This document shows, one piece after another, positions 6,373 through 14,180 of a stretch of 20,291 bases of DNA. The DNA is taken from NCBI GenBank assembly GCA_944390305.1, contig CALXPX010000008.1, forward strand, positions 1 to 20,291, read 5' to 3'. Both the position numbers and the translations under genes were made by a program. How positions within the stretch are numbered: the first letter of the stretch is position 1; each line of letters starts with the position of its first letter. Origin of the DNA: an uncultured Clostridia bacterium. Lineage in GTDB: Bacteria > Bacillota > Clostridia > TANB77 > CAG-508. Under the pieces are notes generated by a model, which did not search any database, was not told the origin of the DNA, and saw only the letters and a program-made list of their open reading frames with translations.

Positions 6373-8331
6373 ATGGGAGTAATAAATGGTGTAAAAAATA
6401 AAGCTGTAAATATAGATAACATAGAAAATAATAAAAAAATTAAAGAAAATTTAAAAAACAAAAAGAATATAAAAAATATTATAATAAACATATTAAAAAA
6501 CAATTTTATATTTATATTTGGAACAATTTTGCTTATATATAAAGCTCTTTTATTAAATTGTACTATAAACCTAAGAATTGAAGCAAATACAATAATATAT
6601 ACATTATTAGTATCATTATTAATTATGTCTCCGACTATTAACCATAAAAATAAATTTGGATATATATATTCAAATATTATATATTTAATTATAACAATTA
6701 TAATATATGCGGACTTTCTTTATTATACATATTCTACAAATTTCTTATCATTTTATCAAATAGATAATATAAAGTATTCCAAAGAAATAGCAAGTGGCTT
6801 AGGATATATAATTAATATAAAAAGTTTTTTTATGTTTTTTATAGATAATGTAATAATAGCTTTTTTAAGTGTGATAGCAAATAAGAGATTAGAAAAGACA
6901 TATTATAATAATAAAATTTTAAAAGCTATTGTTATAATCATCATCTTAATATTAAATATTGTAGTAGTAAAAAGAAAAATAAATGATATTTATATTTCAA
7001 AAGGATATAATAAGTCTTTAATAGTTCAAGATGCATCAATTTACTATTATCATTATGAAGATGCTAAAGACTATATTTCTAGTTTACTTATAAAAGAAAA
7101 AATAGATGAAGAAAAGTTAGAAAATATATATAATGAAAATATAAAAGAAAAACCTAAGCAAACAGATTATACGGGAATTGCAGAAAACTATAATGTTATT
7201 ATTGTGCAATTAGAAAGTCTTAATGAATATGTAATAGGAAAAAAAGTTAATGGAAAAGAAATAACTCCAAATCTAAATAAATTTTTTAATGAAAATATTT
7301 ATTGCAATAATATGTACAATCAAGGATTAGGAACTACAGCAGATTCAGAATTTGAAATGGAAAACTCTATGTATCCGTTAGAAAATGGATATGTATTTCA
7401 AAAATACTATAATAATGCTTGGGTAGATATTTATACTACTCTTAGAGAAAACAATTATTATACGTCATTTATGCATCCTAACACAAGTACATTTTGGAAT
7501 AGAGAAGAAGTATATAAAACAGGATATCAAATAGATGAATATAATGATATAAATAGTTTTCCTAATATAGAAAGAGCCGGAGAATTTTATTCAGATGAAG
7601 GATTTTTTAAAGAAGCTGTTAAAATAATGGATGCATATGAAAGTAAATTTTGTACAACATTAGTAAGTGTCACTACTCATATACCATTTTATTTAACTGG
7701 TGTTTCGAATTTAGAAGAAAAGTTAAGTATAGCTAAAGACGATTTTTTAAAGTATAAAGATGAAACTTTTAAAAACTATTTAATTTCATGTAATTTTGTA
7801 GATTATGCATTTGGTAAGTTTTTAGAAGGTTTAGAAGAAACCGGATTGATAGAAAATAGTATAATAGTTGTTTATGGCGATCATGGAGCAGGGATTGCAA
7901 ATATAGAAGATATAACGGAATTATATAATGAAAATAATTTGAAATTTACGACTTTTGATAATATCACTAAAGATGTATATATTCCATTTGGAATGAAGAT
8001 ACCTGGAATAAAAAGTAATGAAACAATTGAAAGAAGTGTATCAAAGATTGATATAAAACCAACAATATTAGATTTACTAGGGATAAAAGACAATTTTTCA
8101 ATAGGAACAACAATCTTCTCTGACAAAGATTATTCTTTTATAAAAGGTCTTGGATATGTTACAACTGAAAGCTACTTAGTAAATGGAAGATATTATAGTA
8201 GACTATCCAATGAAGAAATAGAAGAAACAGATGAATTACATGAGTTATTAGAAAAAATGGAAAATGAAATTTATCTATCTGACGCAATAATAAAAAATGA
8301 TTTAATAAGAAAATATAAAGAGAATAATTAG
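6373..8331 (+). CDS. LtaS-family membrane sulfatase-fold transferase (teichoic-acid-type polymerase)
   Basis: LtaS-family enzymes transfer glycerol-phosphate from phosphatidylglycerol outside the membrane to build lipoteichoic acid or related decorations. The 652-aa product has a basic, Asn/Lys-rich N-terminus and about five membrane helices (roughly 42-62, 71-90, 98-120, 146-168, 183-200). An extracellular sulfatase-fold domain follows from about 272. Active-site equivalents of S. aureus LtaS are all present: E281 in 'QLES', nucleophile T322 in 'TTADSEF', 'FWNRE' (W375, R377), H436 in 'THIPF' and D503-H504 in 'GDHGAG'. It should therefore be catalytically competent. The start is ATG at 6373, behind GGAGGA. 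Family members also include LTA primases and enzymes for other phospho-alditol transfers, so the exact polymer is unknown. It lies between the PBP gene and a glycosyltransferase, an unusual place for it. Confidence 0.9.
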   Translation: MGVINGVKNKAVNIDNIENNKKIKENLKNKKNIKNIIINILKNNFIFIFGTILLIYKALLLNCTINLRIEANTIIYTLLVSLLIMSPTINHKNKFGYIYSNIIYLIITIIIYADFLYYTYSTNFLSFYQIDNIKYSKEIASGLGYIINIKSFFMFFIDNVIIAFLSVIANKRLEKTYYNNKILKAIVIIIILILNIVVVKRKINDIYISKGYNKSLIVQDASIYYYHYEDAKDYISSLLIKEKIDEEKLENIYNENIKEKPKQTDYTGIAENYNVIIVQLESLNEYVIGKKVNGKEITPNLNKFFNENIYCNNMYNQGLGTTADSEFEMENSMYPLENGYVFQKYYNNAWVDIYTTLRENNYYTSFMHPNTSTFWNREEVYKTGYQIDEYNDINSFPNIERAGEFYSDEGFFKEAVKIMDAYESKFCTTLVSVTTHIPFYLTGVSNLEEKLSIAKDDFLKYKDETFKNYLISCNFVDYAFGKFLEGLEETGLIENSIIVVYGDHGAGIANIEDITELYNENNLKFTTFDNITKDVYIPFGMKIPGIKSNETIERSVSKIDIKPTILDLLGIKDNFSIGTTIFSDKDYSFIKGLGYVTTESYLVNGRYYSRLSNEEIEETDELHELLEKMENEIYLSDAIIKNDLIRKYKENN

Positions 8332-8364
8332 ATTTTTTAGAAGAATTAGATGTATAAATCCATA

Positions 8365-8393
8365 TTGACAAAATACTACAATTTAAATATAAT
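8365..8393 (+). promoter_or_regulatory. Consensus sigma-A promoter of the glycosyltransferase gene
   Basis: TTGACA (8365-8370) and TATAAT (8388-8393) are both perfect consensus hexamers with an ideal 17-bp spacer. It is the strongest-looking promoter in the window. The leader would be about 80 nt and contains the hairpin at 8438-8471. Confidence 0.88.
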
Positions 8394-8431
8394 TATGTAG
8401 ACAAAATTGATATAAAAATTATAGTAAAGAA

Positions 8432-8482
8432 AGGAGATTCGTATAATAAGATAAAAAATAATTTATACGAAGAAATAAAATG
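8432..8482 (+). promoter_or_regulatory. Split ribosome binding site: Shine-Dalgarno, hairpin, then ATG
   Basis: The only good Shine-Dalgarno, AGGAG at 8432-8436, is 43 nt from the ATG at 8480. Between them TTCGTATAA (8438-8446) and TTATACGAA (8463-8471) form a perfect 9-bp stem with a 16-nt A-rich loop. If the stem forms, AGGAG is brought to about 9 nt from the ATG, the optimal distance. No ATG, GTG or TTG lies between the Shine-Dalgarno and the ATG, and an in-frame TAA lies at 8459-8461. The hairpin therefore probably determines initiation. Confidence 0.65.
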
Positions 8483-10075
8483 GAAGCAGTAAAATATAGT
8501 ATTATTATACCTACATATAATTCTGCAAAAGAAATAGAAAAAGCAATTGATAGTGTAAAAAAGCAAACTTTTAAAAACTATGAAATAATAGTAATAGACG
8601 ATTGCTCTACTGATAATACTTTAGATGTTTTAAAAGAAATTGATGACATTAAAGTAATAAAAAATCAAGAAAATATAAAGGCAGGAGGATCAAGAAACAA
8701 AGGCATAGAGGCATCAAAAGGAGAATATATCATATTTTTAGATGCAGATGATTATTTGGCAGAAAATGATACTCTAGAAAAAATAGATAATGTAATAGGG
8801 AAAGATACTCCAGATATTGTATATTTAGGATTCAAAATGATAGGAAAAGATTTAGAAGAATACTGGATTCCTATAGAAGAAAATTCAAGTTTCTCAAAAA
8901 GAGCCCATGATTGGAAATACGAAAATGTGTGGGACGTTTGCTGGAACAAGAAATTTCTAAATGATAATAATATTAGATTTGTAGAAAAGAAATTCTTTGA
9001 AGATTTTGTGTTTTACTATACTGGAATTATGAATGCTAAAAGCTATAAAATTGCAAGCTTTGTTACACATATATATACTAGATTTAAAGAAGATAGTATG
9101 ACAACAAAAATAACAGAGCAAAAATTACAAGATTTATATTATAATGTAAATGAATTTTTACAAAGAGCTAAAAGTATAAATGATGATAAAAAGCCAGATG
9201 TAATTTATGCTATATATAGAGTAGTAGAATATTCAACTAGATTATTATTAGAATATGAAAATATAGAAAAACAGAAACATTTAAAAGAATCATTAACAAA
9301 AAGATATAGTAATCTAATAGAAAAATATAAAAATGTAAAATCCGATGAAAAAAAATTAGAAGATACAATCTGGATTTGCTGGTGGCAAGGAATAGAAAAT
9401 GCACCTGAAATAGTAAAAAAATGTTTAGAAAGTGCTAAAAAGTATAGTAACGGAAGAAATGTTGTAGTAATTACCGAAAAAAATTATAAAGAATATGTTT
9501 CAATTCCAGATCATATTATAGAAAAATTAGAAAACAAAAAAATGTCTATCACACATTTTTCAGATGTATTAAGAGTGAATTTGTTAAGCAAATATGGAGG
9601 TCTTTGGCTAGATGCAACATGTCTAATTACAGACGATATATCTAATTGTTTAAAAAATAATTTCTTTACAATAAAACTTCCACATAATGAGAAAGAAAAA
9701 TGTATTTCTGATGGAAAATGGTGCGTATTTTGTATGTACTGTAATAGTAATAATATATTATTTAAATTTTTAAAAGAATTTTTTGATCTATACTGGAAAG
9801 AAAATGATGAGATAGAAGATTATTTTATAATGGATTATGCAATAGAAATAGCATATGAAAATATAGAAGAAATAAGAAATATGATAGATAGTGTTAAAGA
9901 AAGTAATCAAAATATTCATACTTTAAAAGAACTATTAAACACTGAATACAATGAGGAAGAATATAAAAAATTACTGAAAACAAATAATATACATAAATTA
10001 GCTCATGAAAGAAAATATATTAGAGAGACTAAAGACGGAAAAGAAACATTTTTTGGTCATATTATGAAAGAATAA
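8480..10075 (+). CDS. Two-domain glycosyltransferase: GT2 plus capsular polysaccharide synthesis (GT32-like)
   Basis: The N-terminal domain (about 5-215) is a GT-A fold family 2 glycosyltransferase. It has 'SIIIPTYNSAKEIEKAIDSV', the nucleotide-binding 'IDDCSTDNT' at 39-47, metal-binding DADD at 88-91, and an 'FEDFVFY' acidic element at 173-179. A linker with charged helices leads to a second domain from about 295: 'IWICWWQGIENAPE', then 'FSDVLRVNLLSKYGG' and 'LWLDAT' (D378). This matches the capsular polysaccharide synthesis protein family, related to GT32. The 531-aa fusion could add two sugars in succession. There are no membrane segments, so it is cytoplasmic or peripheral. Donor, acceptor and product cannot be read from sequence. 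It has its own consensus promoter, an unusual leader and its own terminator. Confidence 0.88.
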   Translation: MEAVKYSIIIPTYNSAKEIEKAIDSVKKQTFKNYEIIVIDDCSTDNTLDVLKEIDDIKVIKNQENIKAGGSRNKGIEASKGEYIIFLDADDYLAENDTLEKIDNVIGKDTPDIVYLGFKMIGKDLEEYWIPIEENSSFSKRAHDWKYENVWDVCWNKKFLNDNNIRFVEKKFFEDFVFYYTGIMNAKSYKIASFVTHIYTRFKEDSMTTKITEQKLQDLYYNVNEFLQRAKSINDDKKPDVIYAIYRVVEYSTRLLLEYENIEKQKHLKESLTKRYSNLIEKYKNVKSDEKKLEDTIWICWWQGIENAPEIVKKCLESAKKYSNGRNVVVITEKNYKEYVSIPDHIIEKLENKKMSITHFSDVLRVNLLSKYGGLWLDATCLITDDISNCLKNNFFTIKLPHNEKEKCISDGKWCVFCMYCNSNNILFKFLKEFFDLYWKENDEIEDYFIMDYAIEIAYENIEEIRNMIDSVKESNQNIHTLKELLNTEYNEEEYKKLLKTNNIHKLAHERKYIRETKDGKETFFGHIMKE

Positions 10076-10100
10076 AAGCAAGCAATAGCTTGCTTTTATT
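10071..10100. terminator. Intrinsic terminator after the glycosyltransferase gene
   Basis: AATAAAAGCAAGC (10071-10083) and GCTTGCTTTTATT (10088-10100) form a perfect 13-bp stem with loop AATA. The stem includes the TAA stop at 10073-10075. The right arm ends in TTTTATT. The symmetry could also stop leftward transcription. Confidence 0.82.
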
Positions 10101-10165
10101 AAATATATAAATAAAAAATATAGAAATATTAACATATAGAAATTGTTAAAATTTGTAAAAAATAC

Positions 10166-10194
10166 TTGAAAAATATCTTAATATGTATTATTAT
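10166..10194 (+). promoter_or_regulatory. Promoter of the GHKL kinase gene
   Basis: TTGAAA (10166-10171) and TATTAT (10189-10194) have a 17-bp spacer; TATAAT at 10192-10197 is an alternative -10. Transcription near 10200 leaves a leader of about 34 nt with AAAGGAAG at 10219-10226. The TTG that could open a longer reading frame is itself part of the -35. Confidence 0.6.
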
Positions 10195-10234
10195 AATATC
10201 TATGGTAAATTTTGGAACAAAGGAAGTATATAAG

Positions 10235-11569
10235 ATGGGTATAATAATAAATCAAAATAATAGTATCATATTGTATTTGGTAATAATAATTTTTACAACT
10301 ATAACAATGTTTCTTCAAAATAAAATTCTTATGCAACTTTTAAATACAAAAGGAGAAAAATTTAAAAGGATTTTTTTATTTCAATCAATTTTATTCTCAA
10401 TAACTAGAATCATTTTACCAGTTAGAGTTCATAAAATAATAGAAGTAGTGACTCAAATTATTATCTATAAAAGAATCTTAAAAATCAAATTAGAAAAAAT
10501 ATTATTTGCAGAAGAAATAAATGTAATAATCTTTTCAGTAACAGAACTTATAAGTATAAAAGTATTAACAGAAATATATGAAGTAAATTCTCTAGAAGCA
10601 GCCCTTTATAATTGGCACTTTATAATTTATATAACATTAACTGCAATTTTAGCAAAAATAATAATCTATATATTTTTAAAGAAATTTAATATTTCAATTA
10701 ATATTCCTGAATGTATAAGTATAAAATCTAAAAAACAAATCATACAAGTTGCAACTATTTCAACAATATTAATAATATTTAATGAAATAGAGATTATAAA
10801 TTTTATGTATATTATTCCAAATACAATATATTTATTAGATATAATTTTATTAATTGCGTATTATTTATTAAGTACTATTAATATGTTAAAAACTTTGCAA
10901 ATAGAAACAGATAAAAATGAAATTAATAATTTAGAAAGCAACAATGATAGACTTCAACATAATTATGATAATATTTGTGCTTTTAAACATGATTTTGGAA
11001 ATATAATGCAAAGCTTTGGAGGCTATATTGCAACTAAAGATTTAGATGGGTTAGAAAAGATGTATAATGATGTTCTTTGCGAATGCAAAGAAATAAATAA
11101 TATAAAATCATTTGATAAAGAAATTATTAACAATCCAGCAGTATATAATTTAATAAACAACAAATATTTAGTAGCCAAAAAGTATGATATAAAAATAAAT
11201 TTAGAAGTATACATTGACTTAAATACATTAAAAATAAAAACATTTGAATTATGCAGAATACTAGGAATCCTTTTAGATAATGCTATAGAAGCTGCGAAAG
11301 ATTGTGATGAAAAAATAATCAGTATAAAATTTCTAAAAGATAATTATAATAATAGAAATCTAATAGTGATAGAAAACACTTGTAAAAATTATCTTCTAGA
11401 TATAAATAAAATGAAAGAAAAAGGATTTACAACAAAGAAAAATAAATTATTTCATGGTATAGGATTGTGGAAAGTAAATCAAATAATAAAGAAAAGCGAA
11501 AATTTAAGACTGTATACTTCAAGAGATAAAATGTTTAAACAGCAATTAGAAATATATAGTTGGAAATAA
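10235..11569 (+). CDS. AgrC-like membrane sensor histidine kinase (GHKL ATPase)
   Basis: I start at ATG 10235 (444 aa) because AAAGGAAG lies 8 nt upstream. The in-frame TTG at 10166, 23 codons earlier, has no ribosome binding site and overlaps the promoter. The N-terminal half is hydrophobic, with several membrane helices, like the peptide-sensing domain of AgrC. A coiled segment leads to the dimerisation H-box 'FKHDFGNIM' with phospho-acceptor H252. The N-box reads 'GILLDNAIEAA' (N349) and the G-box 'FHGIGLWKVNQI' (about 406-417). 'KGFTTK' is also present, as in AgrC/VirS kinases. It should bind ATP and phosphorylate a LytTR-type regulator. No response regulator, AgrB or AgrD gene lies within the window, so it is orphaned here. 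It has its own promoter and terminator. Confidence 0.87.
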   Translation: MGIIINQNNSIILYLVIIIFTTITMFLQNKILMQLLNTKGEKFKRIFLFQSILFSITRIILPVRVHKIIEVVTQIIIYKRILKIKLEKILFAEEINVIIFSVTELISIKVLTEIYEVNSLEAALYNWHFIIYITLTAILAKIIIYIFLKKFNISINIPECISIKSKKQIIQVATISTILIIFNEIEIINFMYIIPNTIYLLDIILLIAYYLLSTINMLKTLQIETDKNEINNLESNNDRLQHNYDNICAFKHDFGNIMQSFGGYIATKDLDGLEKMYNDVLCECKEINNIKSFDKEIINNPAVYNLINNKYLVAKKYDIKINLEVYIDLNTLKIKTFELCRILGILLDNAIEAAKDCDEKIISIKFLKDNYNNRNLIVIENTCKNYLLDINKMKEKGFTTKKNKLFHGIGLWKVNQIIKKSENLRLYTSRDKMFKQQLEIYSWK

Positions 11570-11576
11570 AGATAAT

Positions 11577-11613
11577 AAAAACAAGATTATTTGGCATATA
11601 ATCTTGTTTTTTT
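11577..11613 (+). terminator. Intrinsic terminator after the GHKL kinase gene
   Basis: AAAAACAAGATTAT (11577-11590) and ATAATCTTGTTTTT (11598-11611) give a perfect 14-bp stem with loop TTGGCAT. The T-run covers 11607-11613. This is the clearest rho-independent terminator in the window and isolates murE from the accessory block. Confidence 0.9.
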
Positions 11614-11633
11614 AATAAAATTAGTTATATAAT
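11604..11633 (+). promoter_or_regulatory. Weak candidate promoter of the murE operon
   Basis: A perfect TATAAT at 11628-11633 is preceded, at 18 bp, by the poor -35 TTGTTT (11604-11609), which lies in the terminator T-run. A promoter is needed after the strong terminator, and this is the best candidate seen. AGGAG follows before the murE ATG. Confidence 0.35.
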
Positions 11634-11672
11634 ATAAAATGGATATATTATATACAATAAAAGGAGAATAAT

Positions 11673-13175
11673 ATGGAACTAAAAAATATATTATCAGGAA
11701 TCGAAGGACTAAAGGCCAAAGGCAACTTAAGCTTAGATATAAAAGGAATTAGCAATGATTCAAGAGAAATAAAACCAGGAGATTTATTTATAGCTGTTCA
11801 AGGATATGAAATAGATGGACACAAATTTGTAGATAAAGCTATAGAAAATGGAGCAACAGCCATCTTAATGCAAGAAGATATGATAAAAGAAATAATAAAT
11901 AAAATTCCAGAAAATGTAGCGTTAATTACAGCAAAAGATACTAGAGAAGCTACTGCTATTTGTGCATGTAATTTTTATGATAATCCATCAAGAAAAATGC
12001 AACTTATAGGAGTAACAGGAACAAAAGGAAAAACAACAACTACATTTATGATAAAGGCAATACTTGAAAAGCAAGGTATAAAAACAGGATTAATAGGAAC
12101 TATAGCAACATATATTGGAGATAAAAAAATAGAAGATAGTGATAGAACAACACCAGATAGTATACACTTACAGTCATATTTCGCAAAAATGGTAGAAGCT
12201 GGATGCAAGGCATGCGTTATGGAAGTATCTTCACAAGGTTTAAAATTACATAGAGTAGATGGATGTGATTTTAATATTGGAATTTTTACAAACTTTTCAG
12301 AAGATCATATTAGTGAAAAAGAACATCCAGATATGGAGGACTATTTTAATTCAAAAGTAAAATTATTTAAGATGTGTGAATATGGCTTTATAAATATAGA
12401 TGACATTAATACAATAAAAGTACCTAATTTAGCACCAAATTGTATAATAAAAACATATGGAATAGATAATGAGTGTGACTTACTTGCAAAAGATATTACT
12501 ATCACAAATTCATATGCAGATTTTAAAGTAAAAATAAATGGAAAAAATGAAAGAATAAAAATAGATATACCAGGTAGATTTAGTGTATATAATAGTTTAG
12601 CTGCAATATTAGTTGCAGAAAAATTAGGCTGTAGCATAGAAAACATAAAATCAGCTCTAGAAACAGTAAAAGTTCCTGGAAGAAGTGAACTTGTAGATAA
12701 CAAATTAGGACTTACTATAATGATAGACTATGCACATTCACCAGAAAGCTTAGAGAGCATATTACAAGCTGTAAAATCATATACTAGAGGAAGAGTAATA
12801 TCTGTATTTGGCTGTGGTGGAGATAGAGATAATGCAAAAAGACCAATTATGGGAGCAATCTCAGGAAAAATTGCAAATTATACAATAATTACATCAGACA
12901 ATCCTAGAACAGAAAACCCAGAGGCAATTGTAAAAGAAATAGAAGAAGGAATCAGAAAAACAAATGCAAAATATGAATGTATAGTAGATAGAACAGAAGC
13001 AATAAAAAAAGCCATAAAAATGGCAAATAAAAATGATATTATTGTATTGGCTGGTAAAGGACATGAAACTTATCAAGAAATAAATCATGAAAAACATCAT
13101 TATGATGAAAGAGAAATAATACAAGAAATAATAGAAAAAATGACAGACAAAACAGACAAGATAGATAATGCTTAG
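11673..13175 (+). CDS. murE: UDP-MurNAc-tripeptide synthetase MurE (meso-diaminopimelate type)
   Basis: MurE adds the third stem-peptide residue to UDP-MurNAc-L-Ala-D-Glu, using ATP, in the cytoplasm. The N-terminal substrate domain includes 'GISNDSREIKPGDLFIAVQG'. The ATP-binding loop 'GVTGTKGKTTTT' is at 113-124, followed by 'DRTTPDS', 'MEVSSQGL', 'FTNFSEDHIS' and K228 in 'NSKVKLF', the likely carbamylated lysine. The C-terminal ligase domain has 'DYAHSPESL', 'GCGGDRDNAKRPIMG' and DNPR at 409-412. DNPR is the signature of enzymes that add meso-diaminopimelate rather than lysine, so the wall is predicted to be DAP-type. At 500 aa the length is normal. The start is ATG at 11673 behind AGGAG. 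Its stop abuts the AGGAGG of mraY. murF, the usual next gene, is missing here. Confidence 0.97.
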   Translation: MELKNILSGIEGLKAKGNLSLDIKGISNDSREIKPGDLFIAVQGYEIDGHKFVDKAIENGATAILMQEDMIKEIINKIPENVALITAKDTREATAICACNFYDNPSRKMQLIGVTGTKGKTTTTFMIKAILEKQGIKTGLIGTIATYIGDKKIEDSDRTTPDSIHLQSYFAKMVEAGCKACVMEVSSQGLKLHRVDGCDFNIGIFTNFSEDHISEKEHPDMEDYFNSKVKLFKMCEYGFINIDDINTIKVPNLAPNCIIKTYGIDNECDLLAKDITITNSYADFKVKINGKNERIKIDIPGRFSVYNSLAAILVAEKLGCSIENIKSALETVKVPGRSELVDNKLGLTIMIDYAHSPESLESILQAVKSYTRGRVISVFGCGGDRDNAKRPIMGAISGKIANYTIITSDNPRTENPEAIVKEIEEGIRKTNAKYECIVDRTEAIKKAIKMANKNDIIVLAGKGHETYQEINHEKHHYDEREIIQEIIEKMTDKTDKIDNA

Positions 13176-13189
13176 GAGGAAGTATACCA

Positions 13190-14167
13190 ATGAGTTTTCA
13201 AATAAAGATATTATTATTATCTTTTGCAATGAGCGTAATTGTATCATTAATAGTAATACCTATATTAAAAAAATTAAAAGTAAGACAATCGGAAAGAGAA
13301 GAAGGACCAAAATCACATTTAAGCAAAAAAGGAACTCCTACTATGGGAGGAATAATATTAATAATTACAACCATAATATTAAGTGCTTTTTTATATATTG
13401 ATTATGCTAAAGACGAACCAGAAATCGCAACAAGACTTTTGCCAATGATATTTGTGACAATAGGATTTGGACTAATAGGATTTATAGATGACTTTAAGAA
13501 AGTTGTACTTCACAATACCGATGGATTAAGCCCAAAATTAAAAATGCTAGGACTTTTAATAATAGCAATTGCATATGTTCTTATGTTAGTTTTTAATTTT
13601 AATAATGGAACTGATATATATATACCATTTATAAATAAATATATTACACTTCCACTTTGGCTATATATACCATTTGCAGTAGTAGTAATACTTGCAGCAA
13701 CAAATGCAGTTAATTTAACAGATGGAATAGATGGCCTAGCAACAAGTGTAACAACGATAATACTTACATGTTTAACTGTAATTTCAATTGTATGGGAAAT
13801 AAAAGAGACAACTATTTTTGGATGTATAATAATAGGTGCAGCACTTGGATTTTTACTATTTAATTTACATCCTGCACAAATATTCATGGGAGATACAGGA
13901 TCACTACTTTTAGGAGGAGCGATAGCTGGAATATCTTTATATTTAAAATTGCCTCTTCTATTGATAATAATAGCAATAATACCAGTAATAGAAACAATTT
14001 CTGTAATAATACAAGTAACTTATTTCAAAAAAACAGGAAAAAGAGTATTTAAAATGACACCAATTCACCATCATTTTGAACTTTGTGGATGGAATGAAAA
14101 CAAAATAGTATCCATATTTAGTTTAATAACATTAATTATGAGCATGGTAGGAATTATGATTATATAA
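13190..14167 (+). CDS. mraY: Phospho-N-acetylmuramoyl-pentapeptide-transferase MraY
   Basis: MraY transfers phospho-MurNAc-pentapeptide from UDP to undecaprenyl phosphate, making lipid I at the inner face of the membrane. The 325-aa protein is hydrophobic throughout, consistent with ten helices. Family motifs are 'SHLSKKGTPTMGG' (42-54), the catalytic acidic pair D100-D101 in 'GFIDDFKK', 'NAVNLTDGIDGLA' (172-184), 'FMGDTGS' (232-238) and the histidine motif 'MTPIHHHFE' (289-297). The start is ATG at 13190, with AGGAGG overlapping the murE TAG stop; the gap is 14 nt. It is the second gene of the murE-led operon. Confidence 0.98.
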   Translation: MSFQIKILLLSFAMSVIVSLIVIPILKKLKVRQSEREEGPKSHLSKKGTPTMGGIILIITTIILSAFLYIDYAKDEPEIATRLLPMIFVTIGFGLIGFIDDFKKVVLHNTDGLSPKLKMLGLLIIAIAYVLMLVFNFNNGTDIYIPFINKYITLPLWLYIPFAVVVILAATNAVNLTDGIDGLATSVTTIILTCLTVISIVWEIKETTIFGCIIIGAALGFLLFNLHPAQIFMGDTGSLLLGGAIAGISLYLKLPLLLIIIAIIPVIETISVIIQVTYFKKTGKRVFKMTPIHHHFELCGWNENKIVSIFSLITLIMSMVGIMII

Positions 14168-14180
14168 AGTAGGAGGAAAA

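Noticed and set aside
6373..8331. Calling the LtaS-like gene a true sulfatase served by the FGE-like protein at 18599-20194
   Set aside because: The nucleophile is Thr (TTADSEF), not the Cys/Ser-x-Pro-x-Arg sulfatase motif, and the FGE-like protein has no cysteine, so there is no maturation relationship.
10166..10234. TTG at 10166 as the start of the GHKL kinase
   Set aside because: There is no Shine-Dalgarno upstream, and the TTG coincides with a -35 hexamer. ATG at 10235 has AAAGGAAG at ideal spacing.
12894..13401. Open frames overlapping the murE-mraY junction (- strand 12894-13247 and + strand 13168-13401)
   Set aside because: Both overlap clear family genes in other frames. Their products are low-complexity (Phe/Tyr- or Lys/Asn-rich), as expected from AT-rich shadows.
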